The notes under the pieces: generated by a model
The model's database searches: none
What the model saw: the letters and a program-made list of their open reading frames with translations, nothing else
Told to the model about the DNA's origin: nothing
NCBI GenBank assembly: GCA_023133295.1
Contig: JAGLWT010000134.1
Location: forward strand, 1-62,458
Source: a bacterium
Lineage (GTDB): Bacteria > AUK180
Direction of reading: 5' to 3'
Length of the DNA stretch: 62,458 bases
Translations under genes and position numbers: made by a program
In this document: piece after piece, positions 25,706-35,978 of the stretch
Layout: each line of letters opens with the position of its first letter
Position numbering within the stretch: the first letter of the stretch is position 1

Positions 25706-26128
25706 ATGAAAAAGCAAATGAAAAGAGTAACAGTGAGAATCATGCTGGCGGTGAATTATTTATCGCTGTTTTCGGTCGTCGGCCTGTTTCATGGTCTCAA
25801 TAATGCGGAGGCCTCACCGTATTTCTACCTTTGGGAGCTCTTACCTATTGCACTTTTGATATGGTCGTTTGTGATCGTATTCTGGAAGTCCGGTATGTGG
25901 AATATGGTGCATTATGATAAGAAGCTGGATGAGCGCGAAAATGCCCAGGTATTGGAAGCTCTGCGTCTTGCCTACGGTATATTCTCGATATTAGTCCTTT
26001 TCGTCATATATGTCGCTGCCGTGATAGACAGAGGGCCAATAACTGTCATCGGCGCCGCGGGACTATTATATCTGGCTCACACACTTCCCGCCGCTGCTCT
26101 GGGATGGAAGGTGGATCAGAAAAATTGA
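25706..26128 (+). CDS. Membrane protein paired with the XRE regulator
   Basis: 140 residues with about four hydrophobic segments. KKLDERENAQVLEALRLAYG lies between the second and third; DERE...Q motifs in this position are typical of small membrane proteins linked to YozG-type regulators. It starts directly at the XRE stop. Function unknown. Confidence 0.65.
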   Translation: MKKQMKRVTVRIMLAVNYLSLFSVVGLFHGLNNAEASPYFYLWELLPIALLIWSFVIVFWKSGMWNMVHYDKKLDERENAQVLEALRLAYGIFSILVLFVIYVAAVIDRGPITVIGAAGLLYLAHTLPAAALGWKVDQKN

Positions 26129-26278
26129 CAATTGACAATGGACAGTTGACAATTATAAGATAGAACACAAAGAGGTTTTTATCTCAACACACTGATTCTG
26201 ATTCTTCTCTTTTTCTTGTTCCACTTGCGCCTTGTGCACTTGTCCCTTGTGCCTGTGTGTCGCGTTACACGAGTCTAT

Positions 26279-26307
26279 TTGCAAAAAACCTCATAATACC
26301 TTAAAAT
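26279..26307 (+). promoter_or_regulatory. Sigma-70-type promoter for the 26328 gene
   Basis: TTGCAA (26279-26284), 17 nt, TAAAAT (26302-26307), followed by TTAGGAGG and the ATG at 26328. The preceding spacer 26129-26278 holds CACTTGTG-type repeat words only. Confidence 0.6.
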
Positions 26308-26327
26308 AATACGACTTAGGAGGTTTT

Positions 26328-26723
26328 ATGAACGAAGTTGATGTAGCAGCAACAGGATTGGCAGCAGGAGTAGGGATATATTGGTTAATTTCCATTATAT
26401 TTTATGTTTATTTTGCCTTTGGTCTTCAGACTATCGCTAAGAAGACCAATGCGGAAAATGTATGGTTTGCTTGGATCCCCATTCTGAATCTAATATTATT
26501 TCTGAATATTGCAGAAAAGCCACTTTGGTGGATTGCTTTGATATTGCTGACTCCGGCAAGCCCGGTTATGGCGATAATCGCTTTGGCGGCATTACTCAAG
26601 AAAAGAAATTATCCTGCTTGGTGGTGGTTGCTTTTCGTGTTACTGGCTCCAATCAGTTTTATATTCTGGGGTCTTGTAGCATGGAAGGATCGTGATGAAG
26701 AGGTCCCGGTAGCCGCAGAGTAA
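26328..26723 (+). CDS. Small multi-pass membrane protein (DUF5684-like)
   Basis: 131 residues with four hydrophobic segments. The pattern LQTIAKKTNAENVWFAWIPILN and YPAWWWLLFVLL is typical of a family of small membrane proteins in which tryptophans flank the segments. I recognise it as DUF5684-like from memory; no function is known. Strong AGGAGG ribosome binding site and its own promoter. Confidence 0.6.
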   Translation: MNEVDVAATGLAAGVGIYWLISIIFYVYFAFGLQTIAKKTNAENVWFAWIPILNLILFLNIAEKPLWWIALILLTPASPVMAIIALAALLKKRNYPAWWWLLFVLLAPISFIFWGLVAWKDRDEEVPVAAE

Positions 26724-26797
26724 GATACATTTCTGACAGCGCGGGGATTTCCCTTGCGGATTTAGTAGAATTTTGATAAATTACCCAATCGGAGGCA

Positions 26798-29218
26798 ATG
26801 ATGCAGGTAAATGAAGAGTATTGGAGAAATTACTGGGAAGAGAAGAATATCTTCAAGGCGGATGAGAAGGGAAAGAAATTCTATGTCCTTGAAATGTTCC
26901 CTTATCCTTCCGGAGATCTTCATGTCGGCCACCTTAGAAATTATGTGATAGGGGATGTATATACCCGATACTATAAGATGAAAGGATATTCCATCCTTCA
27001 TCCGATGGGTTGGGATGCCTTCGGACTTCCCGCGGAGAATGCCGCGATACAAAGAAAAATATCACCGAAAGAATGGACATTGGAAAATATTTCAGTTTCG
27101 AAGGCAACCTTTAAAAAACTGGGAATAACCTATGATTGGGACAGAGAGGTAACAACATGCCTGCCCGATTATTATAAATGGACGCAATGGCTCTTCATTC
27201 AGCTCTATGAAAATGGTTTGGCATACCGGTCAAATGCTCCGGTAAACTGGTGTCCGTCGTGTATGACGGTACTCGCCAATGAGCAGGTTGAATCCGGTGA
27301 GTGCTACCGATGCGGCACGGAAGTAACAAAGAAGGATCTGGAACAATGGTATTTCGGCATAACGAAGTATGCTGACAGATTACTGGAAGATCTCGAAGAC
27401 CTTCCGCTCTGGCCTGAGAAGGTAAAGCTCATGCAGCGGAATTGGATCGGCCGTTCTTATGGAGTAACAGTTAACTTCCCTTTGAAAAGCGGAAATGGAG
27501 AGATCAAGGTCTATACGACCCGGCCGGATACTCTTTACGGAGTTACCTTCATGGCCGTCGCCCCGGAGAATCCTCTGCTCAACTCATTGGATATCACTCC
27601 GGAAAAAAGGCAAGAGCTTGACGCATATATTGATCAGGCGCGCAAGAAGTCCGAGGTGGAGCGTACCGGCACCAAAACAGAAAAGGACGGTGTTTTTACC
27701 GGAGTGTACGCGATTAATCCCCTTACCGGAGAAGATGTAGAGATCTTTGTAGCGGATTATGTCCTTGCTACATACGGCACCGGCAGCGTCATGGGAGTTC
27801 CCGCCCATGATGAGCGCGATTTTTCCTTTTCAAAGAAATATTCCATCCCTATTAAAGTCGTTATCAATCCCGAGGATGAACAATTAGACATATCATCAAT
27901 GACGAACGCATATATCGAACCGGGTATTATGACGGATTCCGGTGAATTCACTGGGATGATATCCTCTGATGCCATCGAAAAAATAATTGAGCATCTGGAA
28001 GCGGCGGACAAAGGTAAGCGTACGGTAAATTACCGCCTTCGCGACTGGCTGATCTCCAGGCAGAGGTATTGGGGCGCACCGATCCCTATGATACATTGCC
28101 CGGATTGCGGCATGGTTCCCGAGAAGGTCGAGAATCTTCCCATATTGCTGCCTGATTCCCGCAAGGTGGATTATGTGCCCAAGGGGACTTCGCCGCTCGG
28201 GTCCGTGGATGATTTTGTTAATACGAAATGCCCCAAATGCGGAAAAGACGCAAAGAGGGATACCGATACGATGGATACTTTTGTAGATTCCTCATGGTAT
28301 TTTCTGCGCTATACCGATGCCTTGAACAGCGACAGCATTTTTTCAAAGCAAAAAGCGGATTACTGGCTGCCGGTGGACCTGTATATCGGCGGAGTCGAAC
28401 ATGCCATACTCCATTTGATGTTCTCGCGCTTTATCACCAAGTTCCTGCATGATATCAAAATGATCTCTCATCAGGAGCCGTTCAAGCAGCTCTTTACTCA
28501 GGGAATGGTCATGAACCGTATCAACGGTGATCTGGAGGTGATGTCAAAATCCAAGGGGAATGCGGTTCCCGTAGGTCCTTTTGTAGAGAAAGAGGGCGTC
28601 GATGTAGCTCGCGGCACTATCCTTTTCATCGCTCCTCCGGAAGCGGACCTGGAATGGAAGGAATCAAGCGTCGATTCTATTAAGAGGTTTATCTCGAGGA
28701 TACAGACCGTATTGGACGCGGAGGAAGGGAATAACGATGACAAGGAGATCAGGTATCAGACACATCTTTTGGTAAAAAAAGTAAATTCGGATATCGAACG
28801 GTTCAAATTGAATACCGCCATAGCCGCAATGATGGAATATGTTAACTTCATCCATAAAAAGATGGAATCTGCGGATTTCTCCCTGTCTAAAGATACAAAG
28901 GCAATGTTCATCAAGGTGATGGCGCCGTTTTTCCCTTATTTGGCGGAGGAATACAATAAACTCATTTTTGGCGGCGGATCTATCTTTGAGAAGCAGTGGC
29001 CTGTACACGATGAGACCGCCCTCATGACCGATCAGATAGAGATACCGGTGCAGATCAAGGGTAAATTGAGAGCCGTTATTACGGTGGGCAGAAGCGCCAC
29101 AAAGGAAGAAATACTAAAACTCGCATATTCCAACCCTAATATCAAGAAGCATTTACAGGGAATGACGATACGCAAGGAGATCTATGTTCCGGGCAAAATG
29201 GTCAATATTATTATTTAG
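26798..29218 (+). CDS. leuS: Leucyl-tRNA synthetase
   Basis: LeuRS (806 residues) charges tRNA-Leu. The class I signature is HVGH at about residues 42-45 (in GDLHVGHLRNYVIGD), and VMSKSKGN at about residue 580 is the KMSKS loop. A CP1 editing domain (about residues 215-400) includes TTRPDTLYGVT and VMGVPAHDERD. NWCPSCMTVLANEQ carries one half of the zinc site. Length is typical of bacteria. The lptE gene overlaps its 3' end by 35 nt, a widely conserved pairing. Confidence 0.97.
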   Translation: MMQVNEEYWRNYWEEKNIFKADEKGKKFYVLEMFPYPSGDLHVGHLRNYVIGDVYTRYYKMKGYSILHPMGWDAFGLPAENAAIQRKISPKEWTLENISVSKATFKKLGITYDWDREVTTCLPDYYKWTQWLFIQLYENGLAYRSNAPVNWCPSCMTVLANEQVESGECYRCGTEVTKKDLEQWYFGITKYADRLLEDLEDLPLWPEKVKLMQRNWIGRSYGVTVNFPLKSGNGEIKVYTTRPDTLYGVTFMAVAPENPLLNSLDITPEKRQELDAYIDQARKKSEVERTGTKTEKDGVFTGVYAINPLTGEDVEIFVADYVLATYGTGSVMGVPAHDERDFSFSKKYSIPIKVVINPEDEQLDISSMTNAYIEPGIMTDSGEFTGMISSDAIEKIIEHLEAADKGKRTVNYRLRDWLISRQRYWGAPIPMIHCPDCGMVPEKVENLPILLPDSRKVDYVPKGTSPLGSVDDFVNTKCPKCGKDAKRDTDTMDTFVDSSWYFLRYTDALNSDSIFSKQKADYWLPVDLYIGGVEHAILHLMFSRFITKFLHDIKMISHQEPFKQLFTQGMVMNRINGDLEVMSKSKGNAVPVGPFVEKEGVDVARGTILFIAPPEADLEWKESSVDSIKRFISRIQTVLDAEEGNNDDKEIRYQTHLLVKKVNSDIERFKLNTAIAAMMEYVNFIHKKMESADFSLSKDTKAMFIKVMAPFFPYLAEEYNKLIFGGGSIFEKQWPVHDETALMTDQIEIPVQIKGKLRAVITVGRSATKEEILKLAYSNPNIKKHLQGMTIRKEIYVPGKMVNIII

Positions 29219-29684
29219 CATCCTTATTCCGATGTTCATCGGCTGCGGATATACATTCGGTAACTTACTCTTGAACGGTGAGCGTAAACTTGAACTTTCA
29301 AGTATATCGAACATTACAGAATTTTCCTGTGACTTCATTATGGAAAGTGCAATATCGGACGCTTTTTCAAATGCCGGTATAAGAATCCGCAATATTTCCT
29401 CCGATCGATCCCGTGCCGGCGGTGTGCTTGTTATCCGTATCACGGATGCCTTGAAAAAAGCCTCGATGTTCAATGAAAAAAGCAAACCTCTGCAATACCG
29501 CATCAGCTTCACGGTAGAGTATGAATTCAAAGAGGGCGAGGAGATATTGAAAGAGGGAAAGATAACTGACCACGGTTATTATTATCCCGAAAGAGATACC
29601 AAGAACAGGGAAGACGACGCGATAGAAGAGGCATTCACAAAAATTTCAGTTAAAATTGTCGATAATTGTCTTGACCGATGGTGA
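29184..29684 (+). CDS. lptE: LptE-like LPS-assembly lipoprotein
   Basis: A 166-residue lipoprotein. A signal peptide ends in a lipobox-like FIGCGYTFG, which mirrors the CGFxL start of mature LptE. The body has the pattern of the family: N-terminal strand, ESAISDAFSNAGIRI helix, VLVIRITDA strands and YRISFTVEYEF. LptE plugs the LptD barrel that inserts LPS into the outer membrane. Sequence similarity is weak, but the position right after leuS supports the name. The start lies inside leuS. Confidence 0.7.
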   Translation: MFRAKWSILLFSILIPMFIGCGYTFGNLLLNGERKLELSSISNITEFSCDFIMESAISDAFSNAGIRIRNISSDRSRAGGVLVIRITDALKKASMFNEKSKPLQYRISFTVEYEFKEGEEILKEGKITDHGYYYPERDTKNREDDAIEEAFTKISVKIVDNCLDRW

Positions 29685-29766
29685 TATGTACGCAATCTGC
29701 CCAATATAGCGGCAAATAATCCATTGGCACATAAAGTGCAATTTAACTAGCAATAGAGGAGGACCT

Positions 29767-32700
29767 ATGAAACGCAAAGGTACCACGATAATCGAGCTTC
29801 TTGTTGCAGTTACCATTATAACAGTCGGGCTTTTTGCCGTGATCAGGATGTTGGGTGTGGTAGGCGCTAATGCCAGACAACTTACACATAAGAACGAGGC
29901 AAAGCTCATTGCGAAGACCCGTATTGATCTTATTGAGTCCCGTGCCCAGTCGGATTTCAACGGCATATCTGATATCAATTGGCTCTATGAGAATGACAGA
30001 CCGATCTATACGGCCATGGATATCAAACTCAGCAAGAAATACTTTGTTAGGGAAGAGGTGGAATATGTGGTCATGGAGCAGGATCTTTCTGGAACAGAAG
30101 ATAAACCCTATCGCATAAGGGCACTGATAGATACTGATAATAATCTCGCAGATGACTATACCGGCCAAGGACTTGATATGAAGAGGGTGACCGTCCATGT
30201 TTCATGGCCGGAGACCAGAAGGCAGGTTACGATCACCGCCGCCCTGAACGCTTTGTTATCAGGCGATAACAATTTCTTCAAAGAGGTTAGAATGAAGGAA
30301 TACACCCTTTCTACGGTGATCTCCAGTTTTCAGCCCATGGATAAGTCATGCTGTGACAATCCTTCGGTCGACAATATCGAGATCATTGCCGACGGCGGCG
30401 CTGCCATTGACTGGACATCACAGGCTCTGCCTGTTTCTACGGGCTTCACTGTCAGGGTGGGCTTGAATGATAATTGTCCCTCGCGGTTGCCGAAGCTTAC
30501 ACTGCTTTACTGGTATTACGGTCAAACGATGGCTGATGCGGTATCATTGGAATTGAAAAGCGCCGGCAGTTTGAATTATTATACTGCCGATGTTCCGGCT
30601 TCAGCTGTTATAAACGCGGATATGGGCTCTCCATTCGCTAAGGATTCCGTATGTACCGAGGAATACGGCGGCGAAGAGCCTTTTGATATGTTCCTCCAGG
30701 TCTATGTTCAGGATGAATTTATCGGTGAGGACTGCACCAATACCGTAAGGGAATCGTATTCAAATTCCGCGACCCTTAATGTATATGATTCTCAACCCCC
30801 CACCATAAGCGATTACAGCTCACAAATAGTTGCCGATGCTTGTGACGGCCTCGTCATGGCGACCATATTGGACGGCGCCAATGGTGTTTCCGGCCTTGAT
30901 CTGAACAGGGTACAGGCTTATTATGCCCGGCTGGACGCCGCCGGGAACAAGGGTTCTCTGATCGAGATATACGACAGAAAAGGCCCGGATGCGGAAGGTA
31001 GATTCACATGGACGATCCCCGAAACGGCAATTGAAGATTGGTCCGGCGGCGGCACTTATGATGATCTGCCGGATATCTACTATGAGATAGTCGCATATGA
31101 TAAATGTGACTCCTTTGCCATGATCCCCGTAGGCGGCGCCGAAGATACCTATATTAAGGTTACCGAATTTGATAACAGCCCTCCGAAGATCGTTTTCAAT
31201 TACGGCGGACGGGGCTTTTCAGAGTGCGTTGCCTCGAATATTGAACCGATAATAATTGATTTCGATGTTCTGGATGAATGCGGTGTTTACCAAACAGCAT
31301 TCGCCGCGGTACCGATGGAGATCATGTATTATGGCGGCGATACAAACCCTCATGTACACTATATTCCCGTCTCGCCCCCTGAAACTTGGTATAATGTCAA
31401 ATGGTATATAACTCCCAATAGCCGGGATGATCTGTATTTCGTTACCATGGCATATGACTCTTCGTATAATTATGTCTATAATCCTCCAAGTGAAGACAAT
31501 CCGAATGTACACTATCTTTCCATTCATCAGGCGGACGCCCTTTATTTTCCAAGCGGGATGAGCGATCCCTATTTAAGCGGAGATGTAGCTCTCGAAGGAC
31601 CGGTCAATGATACCGTGGTCCTCACATTGGAGAACTTCCGCCACGGGGATATGATCCTTGATTCCATTGAGATCAAAGAGCCAACATATAAAAGCATCTG
31701 TCTTTCTTCAGGTGATACCTCCGCGGCATTTCCCTATATAGACAGAATAACCATAGAGATACAGGGATCGTCTACATATTATCCGTCTAATAGAGGAGTT
31801 ATCTGGGATTGGAGAGATGATTCTCCCACACCGGGTTCAAGAGAAAGAGCCCCGATAGAGCTGCAATTGGACTCCTCGATCCACGCCAATCTGTGGATCC
31901 CTGATTACGGCAGCACCATCAAACTGTATCTGCATTTTGCAAATCAAATTACCGATCAGCCCTATGAGGCTATTCCATTCGGAATGGATCAATGTGATTT
32001 CGAGATCATCTTGAAGACTGATCAGTCACAAGAATATACATGTCCGCAGACCTATATATTCAGCACGAAGGATTGGGGATATAATTACCCGCCGGTAGCG
32101 AATGCAGGAGCGGATAATTTCACCACCGTGGGAAATATGATGTACTTTGACGCGAGAGGTTCGGGTGATTGCGATGATGCGCTAACCGACCTTACATATT
32201 ACTGGGCCTTCTCTACCGGCGATTCACATTATGGCGCCACATATTATCATACATTTACAGAGAAGGATTTTCTTATTGCCAAGCTCGGCGCGGATGATAG
32301 TGAACCAGCATATATAGATGTGTCTCTTGAGGTTGTAGATCCTTCGGGAGATTACGACACGGACACGATGACCGTGATCCTTTTCCCCGCCCCCACCGGA
32401 ATCGATACCGAGATCTGTGACGACGGCGTGGATAATGACGGAGACGGTTTTATCGATTGTGAAGATAAGGACTGTGTGGAGCATATAGCCTGTGTCAAGA
32501 TTGAAACCATTTGTAATAACGGTCTTGATGATGACGGTGACGGCCTGATCGATTGTAATGATCCGGACTGTGTTGCTGCGGCAAATTGCGTAGCCGTTAA
32601 TCCGGAGATCTGCGACAATGGGAAAGACGATGACGGTGATGGTTTTGTGGATTGTGATGACCCTGATTGTAATGCTTACTATCTGTGCCAAACAGTTGAA

Positions 32701-33087
32701 ACTAATTGTAACGATTCTTTAGACAATGACGGAGACGGTTCTATCGATTGCGCTGATTCCGATTGTGAAAAGGATGCGGCATGTGTTGGAACAAATAAGC
32801 CGCCTATTATAACCTCCTTCACCTGCACATTGTTGGGCGGCACAACTATCGGCTTTACGGTAACGGTGGAAGATCCTGATGATACTAAGTTTTACTATCT
32901 CTTTGACTGGGGTAATGGCAAGTCGTCTTCCAAGACTGACGGACCCACGACAACAACCAGTTACATATTTGCAGATAATCAGACACAGTCCTTTACGGTC
33001 ACGGTCACGGTGAACGATGCTTCCGGCAGCGATGTTGCGACAGTTATAGTCAATTGTATTCAGAAAGAAGGCTGTTCCTGTAATTAG
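29767..33087 (+). CDS. Giant PilV-like prepilin with PKD and DNDGDG repeat domains
   Basis: 1106 residues. The N-terminus is a class III signal: RKG then TTIIELLVAVTIITVG, with the Glu at mature position 5, so a prepilin peptidase would cleave after the Gly. Residues ~170-760 are extracellular beta-rich sequence with no family I can name. Around 775-875 is a PKD-like domain (PPVANAGAD, DPSGDYD). From 881 come four ~33-residue units of the ICDDGVDNDGDG type with paired cysteines, as in MopE-like metal-binding motifs. A second PKD-like domain closes the protein. It may be a minor pilin tip or adhesin. It heads a three-gene pilin-like set. Confidence 0.8.
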   Translation: MKRKGTTIIELLVAVTIITVGLFAVIRMLGVVGANARQLTHKNEAKLIAKTRIDLIESRAQSDFNGISDINWLYENDRPIYTAMDIKLSKKYFVREEVEYVVMEQDLSGTEDKPYRIRALIDTDNNLADDYTGQGLDMKRVTVHVSWPETRRQVTITAALNALLSGDNNFFKEVRMKEYTLSTVISSFQPMDKSCCDNPSVDNIEIIADGGAAIDWTSQALPVSTGFTVRVGLNDNCPSRLPKLTLLYWYYGQTMADAVSLELKSAGSLNYYTADVPASAVINADMGSPFAKDSVCTEEYGGEEPFDMFLQVYVQDEFIGEDCTNTVRESYSNSATLNVYDSQPPTISDYSSQIVADACDGLVMATILDGANGVSGLDLNRVQAYYARLDAAGNKGSLIEIYDRKGPDAEGRFTWTIPETAIEDWSGGGTYDDLPDIYYEIVAYDKCDSFAMIPVGGAEDTYIKVTEFDNSPPKIVFNYGGRGFSECVASNIEPIIIDFDVLDECGVYQTAFAAVPMEIMYYGGDTNPHVHYIPVSPPETWYNVKWYITPNSRDDLYFVTMAYDSSYNYVYNPPSEDNPNVHYLSIHQADALYFPSGMSDPYLSGDVALEGPVNDTVVLTLENFRHGDMILDSIEIKEPTYKSICLSSGDTSAAFPYIDRITIEIQGSSTYYPSNRGVIWDWRDDSPTPGSRERAPIELQLDSSIHANLWIPDYGSTIKLYLHFANQITDQPYEAIPFGMDQCDFEIILKTDQSQEYTCPQTYIFSTKDWGYNYPPVANAGADNFTTVGNMMYFDARGSGDCDDALTDLTYYWAFSTGDSHYGATYYHTFTEKDFLIAKLGADDSEPAYIDVSLEVVDPSGDYDTDTMTVILFPAPTGIDTEICDDGVDNDGDGFIDCEDKDCVEHIACVKIETICNNGLDDDGDGLIDCNDPDCVAAANCVAVNPEICDNGKDDDGDGFVDCDDPDCNAYYLCQTVETNCNDSLDNDGDGSIDCADSDCEKDAACVGTNKPPIITSFTCTLLGGTTIGFTVTVEDPDDTKFYYLFDWGNGKSSSKTDGPTTTTSYIFADNQTQSFTVTVTVNDASGSDVATVIVNCIQKEGCSCN
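32407..32790 (+). repeat. Four in-frame DNDGDG/cysteine repeats
   Basis: Four coding repeats of about 33 codons inside the giant pilin gene. Each has the form xxCxDxxDNDGDGxxDCxDxDC. The Asp-rich core is a calcium-type loop and the cysteines are regularly placed. Confidence 0.85.
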
Positions 33088-33095
33088 GAGTGATG

Positions 33096-33890
33096 ATGAA
33101 TAAAACAAGAAAAGGCTTTACCTTAATTGAGCTTCTTGTCGTCATGTCGGTCTCGCTCTTGGTGCTCGGTATGATATACACAGCGTACAATTCCATCAGA
33201 AACGGCCTGGCAAAGAGAAAAGCGGCGGCGGAAACGGAGATGTATATCGACAAGGTAGTAAGAGAATTGACAAGAACATACGGGTCGGCAAGGTATATAA
33301 CAGTTTCCGATACACAGACCGGCGCACTTCTGATACAGACCCCGGGTTGGCGTTCCGTGGACAGAGCGCATGACGCTTACGGTGAAAAGGACGGCTGGAT
33401 GTTCACCAGTAATTATACCTTTAACCGAGGCGTATTCAACTATGGAGTCGGATTTACTGGGGATACTTATTCCTCCGGCCGCGCCGATCACGGCGAGATA
33501 CTTATTCTCCTGAATTTCGCATTCGAAATACACTATTATAACAGAGAGCACCCGACGATCGACTATTACCGCGCGCTTGGTATAAATAATGTGGACGGAA
33601 CTCAACTCACCGCAAAAAGTACTTTTGTATATGTGGAATATTACCCATCGGACGGTACTTATAAGGTGAAACCTATCGCGGAAAAACCATCCCACATGCA
33701 TATCAGGCGGGTGGAGATCGAACCGGCTTTGCTATCCTCCGGTGCATATAATAAGAAGGTGCTGAATATTTCTTTGGGCATCAGGCATTATCTTCACAAG
33801 GTCAAGGAATTAGAAGATGTTGCCAAAGCCGGAGACAGATATAATTATGAGACACAGAAGTACTTCACTCTGTACATCAGATCAAGATAA
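33096..33890 (+). CDS. PilW-like prepilin-type protein
   Basis: About 264 residues starting MNKTRKG, then FTLIELLVVMSVSLLVLGMI, a canonical class III signal with Glu5. The rest is predicted secreted and beta-rich. By position between PilV-like and PilX-like proteins it is probably the PilW-type minor pilin. A GTG at 33090 and an ATG at 33093 are also in frame; the ATG at 33096 is 5 nt from TAGGAG. Confidence 0.8.
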   Translation: MNKTRKGFTLIELLVVMSVSLLVLGMIYTAYNSIRNGLAKRKAAAETEMYIDKVVRELTRTYGSARYITVSDTQTGALLIQTPGWRSVDRAHDAYGEKDGWMFTSNYTFNRGVFNYGVGFTGDTYSSGRADHGEILILLNFAFEIHYYNREHPTIDYYRALGINNVDGTQLTAKSTFVYVEYYPSDGTYKVKPIAEKPSHMHIRRVEIEPALLSSGAYNKKVLNISLGIRHYLHKVKELEDVAKAGDRYNYETQKYFTLYIRSR

Positions 33891-33904
33891 AAAAGGAGAT
33901 ATAT

Positions 33905-35179
33905 ATGAAAGAGAGAAAAGGCTCTATTTTAATGCTGGTCATTGTAATTTTGGCCGGAGTTCAGCTTCTTTCGCTGATCTATATTGGAGTAGTCAAAAGC
34001 TATAAAAGAAGCGTACAATATTCCAATGCGGTGGACAATGCGCTTTATAATGCGGAAGAGGGGCTCAACAGTGTTATTAATATTCTGATGAGAGACGAGG
34101 ATTGGGACTTCCGGTCTGCCGGCAGTAAAACGCCGTCCAGCGGATTCGCTAATACGATCCCTTATGCGTTCAACTTCGAATCCATGGATTTTAATGTTCA
34201 GGTTTTGAGTGAGAACAGTAATCCCATAACCGATATGACAGGTGTTACAGAGCCGGAATTCAATACCAAAGAACATTGTATGTGGGTTAAGGTCACAGGA
34301 TATTATTATCCCCAAGAAGACCCGCAAAAATGGATCTCACTGGCTGCGACCGGCAGTGATACAACTGCTTTATGGGCGCGTATCGCAAAAAGAACGGTGA
34401 TCGCGAAGATCACCTCAGCGATGCCTCTGAATCCATTTGAATCGGCTATTTTTTCCTGTGGTGAGGTCGACGCAGGCGGAGGAGCATCGATTGACGGCAA
34501 GGTTTGTGCTCCGACTGTCTCAGGCACAATAGGAGCGAATGCGGATACCGAGTGTGCGCCTACTGCAGCTGAATGTGTGGATATCGTTGATCAACTCACT
34601 GGTTGGGCGGAAGATATATGTGCGGAGGCCTATGAGGAAGGACATGGTTACACGGGAGCAAAAACGATGTTGGTTACTTCGTTTTCCGGTCTCAGCCCTT
34701 CTGGAGTTTTAGATGGTAAGTACTGCTTTGAAGAGGATGTCAGCTGGGGTGCCGGCGTTGATGGAGTAACCCCTGTAGATCTTAACGGGGATATGGACTA
34801 TTCGGATGAAGGTATGGGGGAGGTTGCTCCGCCCATCATGATAATCAAAGGGAATTTAACTATGACAGGTACTCCCGATTTCAAAGGGATCGTTTTGGTG
34901 ATGGGTGAATATTCTACTACTAACGCCAATCTTCTCTCTGGAGATGAGAATTTTCAGGGCACAGTTGTATCATTTGATTCCCTTGCTCTTCAGGGAGGAG
35001 CTGAAGTTGGATTTATGGATTTTTCCAAATATATCAATGTAAACCGTAATAAAGTCTCGCGATCCGGATGGGTTATCGCGGATAAGCCGGTCAAAATGGA
35101 ATATCCCGAAGCAAGCGGCACTTATTATAATATTGAAGTGGCTCACCTTGCCCCACCCAATCCCACAACCTGGCATTAG
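33905..35179 (+). CDS. PilX/GspK-like prepilin-type protein
   Basis: 424 residues. MKERKG is followed by SILMLVIVILAGVQLLSLIY, a prepilin-like signal without Glu5, as in PilX and GspK. NAEEGLNSVINIL resembles the PilX N-terminal AExGl pattern. Later PFESAIFSCGEVDAGGGASIDGKVCAP suggests a beta-solenoid-like region seen in PilX-type proteins. Last gene of the pilin set, with AAAGGAG before the ATG. Confidence 0.75.
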   Translation: MKERKGSILMLVIVILAGVQLLSLIYIGVVKSYKRSVQYSNAVDNALYNAEEGLNSVINILMRDEDWDFRSAGSKTPSSGFANTIPYAFNFESMDFNVQVLSENSNPITDMTGVTEPEFNTKEHCMWVKVTGYYYPQEDPQKWISLAATGSDTTALWARIAKRTVIAKITSAMPLNPFESAIFSCGEVDAGGGASIDGKVCAPTVSGTIGANADTECAPTAAECVDIVDQLTGWAEDICAEAYEEGHGYTGAKTMLVTSFSGLSPSGVLDGKYCFEEDVSWGAGVDGVTPVDLNGDMDYSDEGMGEVAPPIMIIKGNLTMTGTPDFKGIVLVMGEYSTTNANLLSGDENFQGTVVSFDSLALQGGAEVGFMDFSKYINVNRNKVSRSGWVIADKPVKMEYPEASGTYYNIEVAHLAPPNPTTWH

Positions 35180-35648
35180 CGAAAGGCCGATAAGAGCACC
35201 GGTGCACAAGCGCACACGAGCACAAGTTGATAGGTGCAGAAGAGAGAATTACAGATGAACAATTGTAGGGGCAAACCTGCGTGTTTGCCCTTTCCCTTTC
35301 TTCTTGTATCATTCAGATTGAGCGGAAGCGATTGAAGAATCCAGGCGGCAAAATGAAAAAGGGATATGTTTATATAATATCTAATAAAAGGAATGGGACG
35401 AGTGTATAAAGAAGTGTGAAGTCTGAAGTGTGGAGTGTAAAGTAAAGAATCGAGAAAAGACAAAATACGAGAGATAAACTGGATGCCACGCTTTCGCTCT
35501 GCATGACAAAATCCTTCCCCACCACACTTTTGCACTTGTGCTTTTGTCACTTGTGCGCTGCGTAGCGTAACCTTCAACTTTTGAACTTTTGAACGCCTCG
35601 GCTCTGCGAAGTATAACTGATCATCCTATCATCCTCGTGCCGAGGCCT
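35180..35648. other. Gene-free spacer with mosaic repeats
   Basis: 470 bp without a credible gene. It carries GCACAAGCGCACACGAGCAC (35195-35214), GTGTGAAGTCTGAAGTGTGG near 35415 (also near 23290 and 44370), CACTTGTGCTTTTGTCACTT (35532-35551), GCTGCGTAGCGTAAC and GCTCTGCGAAGTATAAC. No clear terminator is seen for the genes converging here. Confidence 0.6.
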
Positions 35649-35978
35649 TTATGTTCCGTTTGAAAAAAGATCTCCGTAAATATCGGATGTATCGCTGCTT
35701 TCCGTGAGCGAGAAAAATTCCGCGTATCGTTCGGAAAATTCAACATCGTATTCCACATAATTATTCTGTGTACTGTCCTCTACATGCCGCCCCGGTATCA
35801 CGCCGGTAGCGAAGAACAGCGTGAATACAAGAGATAGAAATGCCACGGCGCTGGCTATGGATGTGATCATAGAGGATCTTTTAACTTTGCTGTCCTTGAA
35901 ATTCAATATCTTCTCAATGCTCATAAGATAAACTCTTCTTTCTCTTTCATTAGTGAAGATAATATCTTCTTTTTTCAT
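35649..35978 (-). CDS. Single-TM protein, putative anti-sigma partner
   Basis: 109 residues: a cytoplasmic N-terminus of about 35, one membrane segment (MITSIASAVAFLSLVFTLFFATG) and a ~50-residue outside tail. The ATG overlaps the stop of the ECF sigma gene by 4 nt, the usual layout for a membrane anti-sigma factor. There is no recognised zinc anti-sigma motif, so the role is inferred from context. Confidence 0.6.
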   Translation of the reverse strand: MKKEDIIFTNERERRVYLMSIEKILNFKDSKVKRSSMITSIASAVAFLSLVFTLFFATGVIPGRHVEDSTQNNYVEYDVEFSERYAEFFSLTESSDTSDIYGDLFSNGT

